In this document: in pieces, positions 22,114 through 34,575 of the stretch
Position numbering within the stretch: the stretch's first letter is position 1
How the letters are laid out: every line of letters begins with the position of its first letter
From: Ostrinia nubilalis
Taxonomy: Eukaryota > Arthropoda > Insecta > Lepidoptera > Crambidae
Reading direction: 5' to 3'
DNA: 64,000 nt
Assembly (NCBI RefSeq): GCF_963855985.1
Contig: NC_087099.1
Coordinates: 13,980,001-14,044,000 of the forward strand
Notes under the pieces: generated by a model
What the model saw: the letters and a program-made list of their open reading frames with translations, nothing else
Databases searched by the model: none
Told to the model about the DNA's origin: nothing
Made by a program: the position numbers and the translations under genes

Positions 22114-22883
22114 ATGGTTTACTGATGGGTCAAAAATGGGCCCTAACGTAGGCTTTGGCGTGTATGGAGAGCAGCCGAAGCTTAGGCTATCTCAAAGCCT
22201 GGGTAAATTTGCCTCTATCTTTCAGGCAAGAAGTCTACGCCATTATTGAATGTGTGGAAGCTAACCTGCGAAAAAATTATGCCAACCACATAATTTACAT
22301 TAACTCAGACAGTCAAGCCGCGCTGATGGCCTTAAACTCCATCTTAATCACTTCAAAGTTGGTAGAAAACTGCATGAGTCAACTGAATACCCTAGGAAAA
22401 CGTAACAGAGTAACGCTGAGATGGGTTCCAGGTCACGCGGGAATCGTGAAAATGGCCAGAGCGGGAGCGGAGGGAACACAATATGGTCCAGAACCCTTTT
22501 GTGGCATTTCCAAAAGTCTCGCTCGAATGACCCTGGAGAACATCTATTTAAACAAATCCTTTAAGGCATGGTCAGACACGCCAGGATTAACTCATTCCAA
22601 AACTCTTATAAAAGCCTATGACCGAAAATGCTCTAAGCAGATCATAGGACTGAGTAGGATCAAAATGCGCATCTTAGTTCGAGCCTTCACTGGACACTGC
22701 AGCTTAAACAAGCACTTGTCCACTTTGGGACTGTCCGAATCAAGAACGTGCAGGATGTGCCAAGAGGCAGATGAAACGCCACAACACATTCTCACGGACT
22801 GCGGACTTTTGATGCGCAAGCGGAGCTTACACCTGGGCAATCACATCCTAAGCCAACAAGATGTAAAACATATCGCTCCCTAA
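22114..22883 (+). pseudogene. LINE RNase H domain and C-terminus, broken
   Basis: It begins WFTDGSKMG (first catalytic Asp) in one frame. One extra base near 22226 shifts to the frame with EVYAIIE (Glu), INSDSQAA (second Asp) and RWVPGHAG. The usual next block with the last catalytic Asp is deleted (GHAGI runs into VKMARAGA). The C-terminus keeps a C-X2-C-X8-H-X4-C knuckle (TCRMC...HILTDC) typical of LINE proteins with RNase H. It is opposite in strand to the RT relic beside it, so the two come from separate events or an inversion. Confidence 0.85.
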
Positions 22884-23312
22884 AAGATACTGCAATTCCT
22901 AATGGATGCAGGACTCGGAGGCGAACTGTAAGGAAAATAGCGGCGATCACAATAGATCGGTACCGGTCGCAGTTATACTAGGACTTTATTGAACTAGAAT
23001 AGACGCTCAACTCAATAAAAAGATAGTTCTTCTGCGTTTGAAACACAAATTAGTACAGTATAGGAGAGGAATAAATTGCAAATAGTTTGTACAGTATCAG
23101 TATCGGCGCGCCGACAGCTGGTCGTCGGCGGCGGCGGCGTGAAAAAATTCGCGGCGGCGGCGGCGCGCCGGCGTGGCGCCCACCTCTACTGAGCACCTAC
23201 GTTCTAAAAGGAAACCCCATGCAAAATTTGAGACTCCTAGCACTTGTAGTTTCTGAGATTTCGTGATGAGTGAGTCAGTCAACCAGTGACCTTTCGCTTT
23301 TATAGATATAGA

Positions 23313-24199
23313 TTTCCTGGAGCATTTGAAGGGGAGGGTGGGCTATTAGCAGATGATACTTATCCCAACTGGAAGTAAACAGATTGCAGCTCTTTACGCT
23401 TTTTTAACTAACTTCAAAAAGGAGGAAGTTCTCAAATTCAGTTCGCATTTTTTATTTTATAAAGTGTATTTAATATAAAAACAACACATTGAAATGTAGG
23501 TAAGATACAATACTTAGGAACGTCCAAATACTATTATTAATGATAATTTGAGATGGCTTATCTTAAATAACAAGAAAAATATGACTAAATGGCTGTTAAG
23601 AGTGTTATCTCCCATATAACAGCTTAAAATAAGTGTAGAGTAAAATTATCAAAACAGCGAACTCACATTAAAATTTCAATACAAAATATAGGTAGACAAA
23701 TAAGCACGTCAAAAATACCAAAACGGCTTCTTTGTACAACAGCCTAAAAACAGTATTTAGGGGAAAAAAACAACCTATATTTACTTTGGTTGGTTATTAA
23801 GTACATAAACGCTATCATTACATATGTGCCTAAGATAATTCCCTTCATAATCACAGATATAAAGGCATATTAGGCCAGCCTCCCCTAAAAGCATAGTTGC
23901 CTACCTCCACCTTTGAGGATAGTGAAATTACACCAACTTACGAATGGGAAGATTTGGCCCAAATTGTCAACTCCAGCGAAGTTTAATAATCAAGAAAAAT
24001 CTCACCATGGATAAGATTTTAAACTTTCACGTTCCATTTTAATTAAAGTAGAGAATTAGAGAAGGCGAATGTTTTGTGAAAAACATGAGTATTACTTACA
24101 CAGCTTGACGTTTCGGCTGCATTGCTACAGCCCTGGTCATAAACAAACTGGTGGCTAACAAAAATACGTGAAGAACATAGGTACGTTCTATTTTAAAGA
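23313..24199. other. intergenic, no gene
   Basis: AT-rich. The block near 23410-23460 (CTTCAAAAAGGAGGAAGTTC) resembles a dispersed lepidopteran repeat. Nothing else. Confidence 0.6.
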
Positions 24200-24293
24200 T
24201 CCCTTCTTCTTCTTCCTTGGTCCCTCACTGATGAAGATCGCGACCACACGGATAATATTCCTCCACAGACTGCGGTCATAAGCTGTGTGATCC
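24200..24293 (-). mobile_element. LINE tail of a third type
   Basis: The minus strand reads TAYDRSLWRNIIRVVAIFIS, then EGPRKKKK and an (AAG)n tail. This is a LINE C-terminus distinct from the QQWTS family. Confidence 0.65.
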
Positions 24294-24807
24294 TTATTTT
24301 ACACAAATTAGCGCACACACATTTTTACACAACAGTTTAGTTAAAGACTTAGGATTAATAAAATACAATAGTAGAGGATCACATTTGCATTTTTTACTTA
24401 GACCAAACTGCAAATGAGCGGCAAAATGCCGCTCGCAATTAGAAGCAGAATGCCCACTGTCCAACGAACGTACGAATTTACTGCAGCTCGGTTCATTTGG
24501 AGTGATATCGTGTATCATATTCTGTTGTTCTTAATTAACAAAGGCGGAGAAGCCAGAGCAAGACCACTAGAAATTCCTTTGTGGAAATTATTTCGAGATT
24601 TCTCCTCTTAAAATGTATATTTAGTGGGTGGCTCGCAAGGTGGACAGACGACCTCATAAAAGTAGCGGGAAGTCGCTGAATGCACCGCTACCAATCGGTC
24701 TAGCTTGAAATCTTTCGGAGATGCCTCAGCCGTCGAACTTCAGCAGTGGACGTTCTGTAACTGAAATGGTAATGATGATGACGATTTTGTGCAAAACGTC
24801 GGTTCAT

Positions 24808-24915
24808 TTCAGCCAAATGACGTCCACTGCTGGACAAATACCTCCCCTAAGGATTTCCACAAAGACCGGTAATGCGCTGCCCGCATATACATTGGTGCTT
24901 CCCGCGACCTGCACC
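24808..24915 (-). mobile_element. LINE tail
   Basis: Antisense of the QQWTS-type LINE end: CATTTCAGCCAAATGACGTC and the diverged following block. Confidence 0.7.
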
Positions 24916-24959
24916 AGAAGCAGTAGTGTAGTGAAGCAGTAGGTGTGGGAGTGGATAAC

Positions 24960-25590
24960 GTACCTAATCAATTAAATATCAAATATAGCTCAATCGCCAT
25001 CCCATGTTTTAAGCTCCGCTCTCTTTGAGGCAGATAATTAGTAGATACAAGATTGAAATAATTACCTACTACTCCTAATTATTATTTACGTTAACATGCG
25101 TCTAGATTCTACAGAATAGGTTAGGTTAGTTTAGGATTTTCTTAGGTCTTAGGTAGGACTCACATAAGTTACCTAAATACATTTACATCTCATTCAGTTC
25201 TCATAAGTGCTATTTTACAAAAAGTCTTACCATAAATAACTAAAATCTAAAAATAACGACGTTTGGGAAAAATATCTTTCAAGGAATATTTTTGGGGGCT
25301 TATTTTCCTTAAATTGCGGTTGACTGGTTTAGATCCTGCACGCAGAGGTCGCAGAGGTTAAGGTTCAAGTGGCACAATCGACTTCAAAAGTAAAAGGTTT
25401 TATAGCGCTCAAAAGTGGACATTTATTCATACTTCAATATTGAACGATAATTCGTCTGTAGATGTATGAGTTTTAGACGCGATATTACTTACTTAGCAGG
25501 AACTGTCTTATCGTGTATAATAATATCTAATCTATCAACTCAGTTGTTCTACAACTGAGTTGCGAGACTTGGTTTTTTTGACAAGTATTG
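24960..25590. other. intergenic, nothing recognised
   Basis: AT-rich sequence without a convincing frame or repeat. Confidence 0.5.
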
Positions 25591-25601
25591 TTTTTGATGG
25601 G

Positions 25602-25813
25602 ATCTCATTTCTTTTTGTATTTTGTAGACAGCAGTTATGTATCTAGAAAACTGGACCGAAATTGAAAAATTTTACTCGACTTGGCGGTTGCACTACCGTG
25701 CCCCCAAATCTCATTTCTTTTTGTATTTTGTAGACAGCAGTTATGTATCTAGAAAACTGGACCGAAATTGAAAAATTTTACTCGACTTGGCGGTTGCACT
25801 ACCGTGCCCCCAA
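25602..25813. repeat. perfect 106-bp tandem duplication
   Basis: Bases 25602-25707 are repeated without a difference at 25708-25813. Each unit ends with a hairpin-like GCACTACCGTGC and CCCCC. Confidence 0.95.
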
Positions 25814-26178
25814 ATATTTTAGTTTTTCCTTGATTCATACACCAAACACTACTTATATTCCAAATTTGAAGCTTCTAGGTCTGCTAGAAGTGCCTTAGAG
25901 TTTTGATGATCGGTGAGTCAGTCAGTGAGTCAGTGAGTGACAAAATTAAGTAACTTTGACCCGTTATAATTCTTAAACTACTGGTTCAAATTGAATGAAA
26001 TTTTAAATATACCGTGTCTTTACAATGCCTGCATAGCTAATGAAAATTCAGCTTTCTAGTTTTATCCACAACGAAGTTACAGGCAGTCGAAAATGGCCTG
26101 AATTGCTTCGAGAAAAGGATGGTACGGCCGTGCCGCTTTTTTGCTCGACTTGGTGGGGGCACTGCCGTGCCCCCAGAT
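25814..26178. repeat. dispersed repeat linked to the tandem unit
   Basis: The stretch has GTGAGTCAGTGAGTGACAAA, then ends with a clean hairpin GGGGGCACTGCCGTGCCCCC at about 26154, a cousin of the unit ends upstream. A Helitron relation is possible but no CTAG end was found. Confidence 0.45.
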
Positions 26179-26179
26179 C

Positions 26180-27305
26180 TATATTACCTCGAGCTGAAAT
26201 CAAACCTGCAATCACATAATATGGCGTTATAATTTTTGTACGCAAAACACCATGTTTTACTGAACAACTTTTTTTTCTTGCCTGTTGCATACCATAGTAA
26301 TCGTTTGATACTGAAATCGAATCCAGAACCTCCAAAACGATCTCACGCCACATTCCTTTCAACAGGCCTTCGCAGATAGATTTGTTCCATTATCAAAACT
26401 GCCATATCACTTATCATTGGTCTACCAAAATGTTACCATTGTCCTCCATTACCGTATTTCTGAAAATAAAATAAAACAGATATAAATAAATGTCCATCCA
26501 AATGTCCGCCCACGAGTTTTCGTATGGGAAATGTATGACCCGTCACAACACAATGGCGACCTGCAGCGGGGAATTCTCTGATGCTTTCTATTGGAGATTG
26601 TTATTAATTAATTGTTTTAAGAAACTTGTCAGAAAACTAACAACAATTAGGACTGAAACATCTTATAGCGACAGAAGTGATAAAAATAACTGAAACCCTC
26701 TTGTGTAAAAAATAAAATAGTTTTAGTTAGGACTTAGGTATAAAGCGTATCAAAAGTTCTATAAAAAGATGATTTATACAAAATGAAATCAAACCAATAG
26801 TGCTTTAGTTAAAATGATGCATTACTTATTATGAATTTTAAAAGAATTTTGAAAAGAATAAACGAAATAGTCCATACTTAATAAAACACGGATTTTCACA
26901 TAATTATGAAAATACTGTAAATTAATAATAAGCTGCCCTTTATCGCAAATGAAATAAATATTATGAATTGGGAACCCACACACGTAACAAGTTAAAAATA
27001 TTTCGTTGATTAATGTTTTGGTTAGTTACAAATGGTATAAAGAATATTTAAATGACAATTTGAAATTTATTTTTGATGGTGATCCCCGCGAACGAAGCCG
27101 AGGTAAAAGATCATGCGATAAAATCGTGAATATGTATGCGGTGTGTAACCGTTAAGGCCCAAATCCGCCTGTCACGGCGCACTCAATGATACTCTAACTA
27201 GGGACGTTTAAATTGCAGAATGTGTCGATCGGTAAGCCGATTCCGATGGGGCACAGATCTAAGATGCATAGAAGAGACGCTTGATATGTTTGATTTACGA
27301 GTTTT
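26180..27305. other. intergenic, nothing recognised
   Basis: Several short frames exist, all AT-rich and without motif. Confidence 0.5.
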
Positions 27306-27317
27306 AGCATAGAGGTA

Positions 27318-27450
27318 AGATCATCATCATCATCATCATTTCAGCCACAGGACGTCCGCGTCGCTGCTGAACATAGGCCTCCCCCAATGACTTCCACATC
27401 GCACGGTTGATACCGCCTTGTGAGTAGACGTCCCACGCTGCCTGCACCCC
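27318..27450 (-). mobile_element. LINE tail with (ATG)n end
   Basis: (CATCAT)n on the + strand precedes TTTCAGCCACAGGACGTCCG and the usual antisense C-terminus block. Confidence 0.8.
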
Positions 27451-27837
27451 AGAGATCATTAAAAATTCAAACCGTTTCTAGATTTTTTTTCAAGTTACTT
27501 ATTAATAATTTAATATCGTAATTGAGAGCTGAAATTGTATTATGAAAGTTGTTGCCACTCTTCCCTTCTAATTATTTACGAAGCACTCTTATTGTTAAAC
27601 CCCAAAACTCAATAAAAAGTAACTTCGGTCACGTCACGCCGGCTCTATGTTTAGGAATTTGAACTTAGTGACTGACATTGCGCAATTGTTTTGAATAATT
27701 TATCTCAACAGACACGCGAGTATATCCAAATCCATCGTCAAATTAAGCAGATCGTCATTTGTTTCCCATGTCTCTTCCACTATCGTCTCTGGCTCTCTGA
27801 CCACTCGTACAAATTGAATTTTTCAACGTGCACAGAT

Positions 27838-28740
27838 TACCTGTATCTGTGCGCCTCCGCCACAAAATATAACAGAAGGTAAACTCATGTATGTACCTCG
27901 CTTTGCATACCTCTCTCGCTCGCACGCTCGGCCGTCGCGCTAGGGTTGTCTTGTCATGTGTTGCGTTTATTTCGATAAGATAGAAAAATGTTACTCTTAA
28001 TACTATGCAAGAAAGACAATAACAAATATCCACGTATACTTATTTATATTTAGTACGTTATTATAGTAATAGTTTGCAAACAAATACACGAGAAGGAAGT
28101 AGTATTTAGTTGAGTGACACTATTATCCAACTAATATTATAAATGCAAAAGTTTGGATGTCTGGATGTTTGTTGCTCTTTCACGCAAAAACTACTGAACG
28201 GATTTTGATGTAACTTTACAGTATTATTGTTTATAACCCTGAATAACATATAGGCTATAATTTATGACGATCTGTGACAAACTAAATTTCACGCGGGTGA
28301 AGTCGCGGGCAAAAGCTAGTTATCCAATAATTCCTAAAACCTCTCTAAAACAATTTGATATTCCTAATAATTGAGTTGGCTTTAATTTCAATTGAAATTC
28401 AAATAAATAACTTACTTACCTCCCCGAATCAACTGGTAATTTAAAAAATGAAAATTCGGTATTTAATGATGAGTTTAAGCAACCAAATACCGAACAATTA
28501 TAATACGACTTTTTCTGTTCACTCATTTTCGTCAATTTCGCAAAACAAAATAATATCACAGGCGGTTGACCGGCGCGTGACTCAAGCGAACCACAGCGAA
28601 CGTGTGGCGAACGTCTGTCGCGCCACGTCGCGCTCGCATTCGTCCAAGACAGTCTTGCTAGAGCGGTGTCTATGTGTGCGTGGCTCGAGCGCGTTTAGTA
28701 TGGAGTTTGTCTTCTGTTATATTTTGTGCCTCCGCTGAGT
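27838..28740. repeat. pair of inverted repeats about 0.9 kb apart
   Basis: CCACAAAATATAACAGAAGG near 27860 is mirrored by TCTTCTGTTATATTTTGTGC near 28710, with GCCTCCGC/GCGTGGC-rich flanks on both. A Helitron (28126) lies between. Either two inverted copies of one MITE or one large foldback. Confidence 0.55.
28126..28319 (+). mobile_element. small Helitron, diverged
   Basis: Starts TCCAACTAATATTATAAATG after A and ends GCGGGTGAAGTCGCGGGC, then AAAAGCTAG before T. Confidence 0.8.
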
Positions 28741-28889
28741 TACTGTGCGAGTTATTGCTTGCTCTATGACTCCATTTCGCGTAGACTAATGTGGACCAAC
28801 CTTTAAATGACGTTTTGCGTTATCTATAGTTTTATCAAAAAAATAAATTTCTTGTAAAACACACAGTATTTCTATTCTTATTTTAGTAA

Positions 28890-28988
28890 CTAGCAGCCGC
28901 CCGTGACTTCGTACGCATGGATCCCGTTTTACCCCCTTAGGGGTGGAGTTTCGTAAAATCCGTTCTTAGTGAGCACCTACGTTTAAAA
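28890..28988 (-). mobile_element. Helitron fragment (second family)
   Basis: The 3' half only: CTAGCAGCCGCCCGTGACTT on the + strand through GAGCACCTACGTT. The 5' half is gone. Confidence 0.75.
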
Positions 28989-28999
28989 ATTTGTATCAT

Positions 29000-30040
29000 C
29001 TTCCTTCTTGAAGTGAGCTATATTTAAGACTGATTAAGTAATACCTTATTTTAGTATCGGTTACATAAAAGTTATATGAAGAACAATAGTTAACCAATAC
29101 AATGGAAGTTTAGAAGTACGAAAATAAAAATAAAAGTGAAAACACAAACATCTTTGCAGCGTTTAATAACGTTGTTTGAAATGTAAGCGCACGAAAATAC
29201 CCTAGTTCGTTATTGTGCCGTTTTCCCTAACTTCTTGAGTCATGCATAATCATCTCATAAGGGTACTTGACCATAGGAGGTAAAAGCAATGCGAGGCGAT
29301 GTGTACACAGTCCCTATTTATTTATTTATAATTCAAACATCTAAAAAGCTAACAGAATACAGGTTCCAAAGCGCTTATAAGAATGTCATATAATAATAAT
29401 TAATAATAATCAGTCAATTTAACAAAGCACACATTAAACTAGCTAGCTTCTAGGTAGTTAGTCAAAGACTAAGCTAGCTTACTGTTTGTGCCACTTCAAG
29501 TCTTTCCCACTATTTGAATCAAATCGATCATTCGATTTGGGAACGCTTTTAACGCCGTAGTTCGAAATTTGAATTACGCGCCACGCTCAGTCAATGACGC
29601 GCGGTCCTACCATAGACTTTTTTTTTATTCCGTTGAGATCTCAAACTGTGCGTGTTTCGTGCCGCATAAAAAACTGATTTATAGTGTACAATACGCAAAA
29701 TTGTGGTGATTTCTGGCTGTGATCTGATTCCCTAAGATCCAGCAGGTTATTGGATAGTGAGAAGAAGGCGGGCCCGCCAGTAAGCAGACTTTTCATCTTC
29801 ACGTGGTGGATCACGGTGAGAAGACTTGATGTGCTGCAAGTAAGTGTCCCTATCGTCTGTAATTTTTGATTCGGTAGTGTTCAGGACGCGAAGTGGCCGC
29901 TGTATTCCTCAATAGCCCATTTTCTCGCAATTTTTAATAAATTAAACAACCTTTTACTCAACCCGCTATTTTGTGTGGATTCGCGGCATACTATTTAGCC
30001 CCCACACTTACAGTGGATTGTAGACCACGAATATACTTCA
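29000..30040. other. intergenic, nothing recognised
   Basis: AT-rich; no gene, RNA or repeat that I can support. Confidence 0.5.
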
Positions 30041-30045
30041 ACTAG

Positions 30046-30229
30046 TCTACTATATAAAAATAAGTCGGGTTTTCCTCCCTGACGCTATAACTCCAGAACG
30101 CACGAACCGATTTCCACGGTTTTGCAGTCGTTGGAAAGGTCTCGGGCTCCGTGAGGTTTATAGCAAAGAAAATTCGGGAAAAGGGGATAAAACGGGATCC
30201 ACGCGTACGAAGTCGCGGGCGGCCGCTAG
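30046..30229 (+). mobile_element. small Helitron, variant
   Basis: Starts TCTACTATATAAAAATAAGT and ends ACGAAGTCGCGGGCGGCCGCTAG before T. The inner part differs from the other two Helitron types. Confidence 0.75.
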
Positions 30230-30846
30230 TATATTATAACATACACTCAATCTTCCATTCTTCTCGCTATAGCTAGCTATGTTTGGTGTTCAAGCATCCT
30301 CTAAAATCTCACCAACTCTGAATTTTTCTCGACTTTAATCGTTTTCGTAATGTTTGTGAAATTCTTTGTTTTCATTATTAACATTTCTTGAACGTAAAGT
30401 CCAGTTATTTATTTATCTAAGGTCTCTCGCATAGCTTTTTGAACTTTTACTATGTCAGTCAGGCCAATCGAGAAATTATCTGGCGCTGCTGATGGTTATT
30501 TAGTTTATTATTATTTGTTTGTTAACGTATTAACAACCCACACAATATTATATGAAAAATAAGGTAAGAAAACTACAGAAAATAGGGCAGTTACTAATTG
30601 CCTTAATTAGCTAACATAACATAATGCCCTGGAGACAACACTGATAAGCTAGTTTTAGCAGATATTAGTTTTCTTAAAATAACTCCAGCAAAATGATAAT
30701 CAAGAAAACTATGAAACGCTGCATCCCAATGGGTTTGCTACAGTGCTAATCAAAGATACAGTCAGCTGTATTATAGAAGTCACATTTATTATGTTTTGTA
30801 TATGTTTCAGGACATTACAGGAATAATATTGCTATTCAAACTAAAG
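30230..30846. other. intergenic, nothing recognised
   Basis: AT-rich, no supported feature. Confidence 0.5.
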
Positions 30847-31026
30847 CCTTGATCACACGTACCAAGTAAACGGGGGAGACAGTATAATGTTTACTCGGTC
30901 GAGACAGTTGGGTGAGCGAGTCACATACTCGAGCGCTCGGCCGAGCACTCGGCGTAATGTTCATACACACCGAGTACTCGGCCGAGAGCACTGTCTCACA
31001 CGTTTGCTCGGTGCGTGCGATCAAGG
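30847..31026. repeat. 180-bp foldback MITE
   Basis: CCTTGATCACACGTACCAAG and the following bases to GAGACAGT are mirrored in the last 37 nt (ACTGTCTCACACGTTTGCTC...GATCAAGG). The interior is rich in CTCGG motifs. Confidence 0.8.
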
Positions 31027-31303
31027 GATAAGTTAAATAAGTTTTAGCAACTGTCTAAATACTACTAATATACACTGTCTTTATCTTACAGCCGTCTTCA
31101 TGCCTTACATGAATCTGTGCATAAATTAAATAAAATCTATTGTAAAGTATAGAGCGAAGACATATCATGTTCACACTATCTTTAGATTTTTAGTCTAGGT
31201 ATTGCAGGAGACCAAACCTCTCTAGTTTACCAGCAACGAATGGAATAGAGGACTTGGCCTACACTCCCCAGGCACTGGCCAGACGAATTCAGGTGATCCT
31301 TAA

Positions 31304-31476
31304 GGCTCGGCGCAAATGGGTCACCGATCACAGCCACCGGTGGCCAGCGACGGCGACTTAACACACTTTTTAATTTATTTTGCATAGCGGCGAGTCGCAG
31401 ACACTACTATAGCATGTGGCCGCCACCGGACCACCGGTGGCTGTGGTCTGTGTGGTCGGCCCATTTGCGCCGAGCC
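31304..31476. repeat. MITE, TAA target duplication (GGCTCGGCGCAAATGGG family)
   Basis: The inverted ends extend to CAGCCACCGGTGG and are flanked by TAA at 31301-31303 and 31477-31479. PIF/Harbinger-like. Confidence 0.85.
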
Positions 31477-31489
31477 TAACACTCGTCAC

Positions 31490-33540
31490 AGTCAATTCTA
31501 TGAAATTGTTCTTAATAAATAATTTAAAGATTGCTCTTTCTACAAGACTGTACACTTAGATAACTTCCGTCTTGCAATGCTTATGAATACTAAAGTGAAG
31601 CGTATTGAGTTTGTAATTTTGATGAGCTGGTCAGACGGAACATCGCAGGTTTAACCAGCTGAAATACCAGTTACGGTCTAGTTATCTTTAACCTTTAATT
31701 AAAGGAATAGTTAACTGAGTTTGTGGTAGAGTTTCTTCTCAGAACTTGCCAAATGCTCTTCGGTTCTATAGGTTCTAGGGAAAAATTAATGAGACATTTA
31801 GAGACTCCAAAGAGTAACACACGTTATACTATTAGTCGTTCCTACCTAAATAACGAATTTTGATTAAACAAAAACTAAAAATCTGTGTTCTACCCTTTTT
31901 AGAGCAGTGCTTTGAGTTATTAGATTATGCATCGCTGCGGCATACACAATACAACACAGACCTTAATACTTTGATTTTTAAAATACTCCTTTTCATTCTC
32001 CTTCGGTTACTCAGTATTACAAACTTTTTCTTTGGTGTGTCTTAGTATTTACAAATGAGTATTTTCTATCAGATAGAAAGATATAATCTATCTAAATCAA
32101 GTATAAATCGTAATCTATTTAAGGCTTGTCTCTAACAGCATGTCCAATATGTCCATTCCAAATGTGTCCGCAAAAAAACGCATTCGAGTAGCGAAGCGAA
32201 GCGATCCAGTGCGATCGTTAGCGACTCATTTCCTTATTGACCCGTGAAACGGTCCCGTAAATAGCGGAAAATGATCCGAGACTTATCGGGGCACAGCCTG
32301 AAGAGAACAGCCATCGCATATTATGATAAACGAACTACATATTTATTTGTTCTGGACACTTCATTGCTGTTAGTCCTGTTAGACTTAGATGTTTGAAATG
32401 TTCAGAAGGTAATTTAGATTACCTAACTAGTTAATAATGCTTTTTACACAATTTTGACTAAAAGAAAACAACTGTATTCAAAAAATAATATCTAACCATG
32501 TGTTCAATATTTAATCTCATTCAGAGCTCAAAATTCACACGATAGCGGATTAGTCCCATTTTTCTGTCTAATCACGCTGCTAAGTTACTGCACCTGTGTT
32601 GTGGTGGTTCTATTTTGGCTATAAGTCACCACGATGCATGCTACACCGTGTATGAGAGGAACGGTTTAAGTGGGAAGGGTAAACTGGACGCAAAATGAGT
32701 CGCATTGGTAAGATACAGGTAGGCTACGTACACTGAAAGAGTATTCATTTCTTCCGTTTGTTTGTTAAAAGTAGTTTTTGTTAAATGCCACACTTTGTAT
32801 AGGTAAGCTTCATGTGTCCCTAGTACCATATCTTCCCATCAAGTTAAATAAATACTTATAATACCCTCTAAAATTTATACGGTGCCAAACTAAGCCATAA
32901 GCCATACCTATCACCTAGACTACACCTAGACTGCTTCTCACTTAATACAAGATCCCATCTCACTTAGTTTTATAATGCCATGATAAAATACCATTAAAAC
33001 CAAACATCAGGTAGGATTATTCAATTATTCGCGATTTTGAATTCCGGACAATGTGTGCTCATTTATTAATTGAAAAATATCAACATCGGCCACACATCAA
33101 TATGGCAACACCGTATCAGTTTACAAAAGCTTACGCGATAAAGCTCCCGCATTTATTTCATCACATTAATCATTGAAACCTTTGAGCTTAAACAATGGAA
33201 GCTAAATAAAGCTTGTTTTTTGGATGTTTAATAATCGCTACGTTTGGCTATTACAATAATGTCAAACGCACAATCGCAATCACATCCCTTTCCTGTCATT
33301 CTCAGATTATTTCTCTAAAATTGTAATACGTGAATTATGAATTTACTTAAGCTTCAGTCTGTTATTGCCTCCTAATAACATGTCCAAGATTTGATTCCGC
33401 ATTATTTACGTAGTTTCTGTAGGTCACTTAATAATGAGTTATTTTTGGGCAAACTTCAGGAGAGAGCAAGATTTTCTTCAACCTTTCAATAAGTTGCAAC
33501 CCTAAATCCTTAAGCGTCTGACATAACGCAATCAGTCACT
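31490..33540. other. intergenic, nothing recognised
   Basis: Two kilobases without a supported gene or repeat. The small frames present are AT-rich and motif-free. Confidence 0.5.
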
Positions 33541-33551
33541 TCATCTTTATA

Positions 33552-33736
33552 TCTATGAAAACGAAAGGTCACTCACTCATCACGAAATCTCAGAAACTAC
33601 AAGTGCTAGGAGTCTCAAATTTTGCATGGGGGTTCCTTTTAGAACGTAGGTTCTCACTAAGACGGGATTTGGCAAAATTCAACCCCTAAGGGGGTAAGAC
33701 GAGATCGTCGCTTACGAAGTCGCGGGCGACCGTTAG
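33552..33736 (+). mobile_element. Helitron (second family)
   Basis: Starts TCTATGAAAACGAAAGGTCA after A and ends GTCGCGGGCGACCGTTAG before T; the CTAG end has drifted to TTAG. Confidence 0.8.
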
Positions 33737-33739
33737 TAG

Positions 33740-34525
33740 TTCGATAAACACGAATCCATTCAACCATCTTAAAAGTTTATTCAGATTGATAAGTAGTTAG
33801 GTTGGTGTCACATTAATCCTTTTTAATAAATTGAGATAAATATTTAATTGAAAGATTTTGATTAAACAGTAACCTGGCGAAGATAATTGCGTAAGTCAGT
33901 TGCTAATGTAATGTTCTATTTAAATTTAATCAAGCCGAAATCAACGCCGCGAAGGGAGGAGACCTCATATTATTATGTTGTAGAGCCTACACACAATCTG
34001 TATTTATGACTTGTGAAAATATAAAGTTTGCATGTGACATGCATATTTTGGAGGACACCAAAGTACCTCTTAACTTAAAGATTTATTATCTGTGAAAGTG
34101 CAGAGTGAAGGCATATACGAGTAAAAGTAAGATTTATACTGTAACAACGCTTCATTTTTTAAATATATTTTTTTATTTATTAAATTACTTGTAGAGTACT
34201 ACCATCAGCCTATCTCAAATACCTTACCGTCCGTGTAAGGTTCGATACCAATTCAATATTTGTCCTTTTGTAGATTAATGTGAGATGAACCGTAAAATTA
34301 ATGAGTGATTGCAATTTTGCGTTCATAGTCACAATAATAAATTAATTTACTGAGATAACTAATTTCATTAACAGTGAGGATTTCTTTTGATTTATCATTC
34401 ATTAAAACACTTTTTTCATATTCTCGTATTCGTAATAATAAATTTGAAAGTACTCGTAGAACATGGCATCTGTGGTCGCATCACTACAAATGTTTGCCCA
34501 ACTAAATTATCCCGCAAGACTTTGT
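33740..34525. other. intergenic, nothing recognised
   Basis: AT-rich, no supported feature. Confidence 0.5.
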
Positions 34526-34527
34526 AT

Positions 34528-34529
<2 letters not shown>

Positions 34530-34575
<46 letters not shown>

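Larger units (their letters stand above)
20795..23188. mobile_element. 2.4-kb composite hAT-like element
   Basis: The ends are exact inverted repeats of 14 bp, TAGAGGTGGGCGCC and GGCGCCCACCTCTA, flanked by the 8-bp duplication CTGAGCAC (20787-20794 and 23189-23196). An 8-bp duplication with a TAGAGGTGGGC-type end is typical of hAT transposons. Just inside both ends are GGC-repeat blocks rich in GGCGCGCC. No transposase was found; the body carries LINE RT and RNase H relics. Confidence 0.85.
20710..23312 (-). mobile_element. Helitron (second family) split by an hAT-like element
   Basis: Flanks 20710-20794 and 23189-23312 join at the duplicated CTGAGCAC into a normal Helitron of about 200 bp. 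Its CTAG end has decayed to CTTG. The insert is annotated separately. Confidence 0.8.

Noticed and set aside
28448..28738. 96-codon + strand frame
   Set aside because: Overlaps one of the two inverted repeat copies; no domain.
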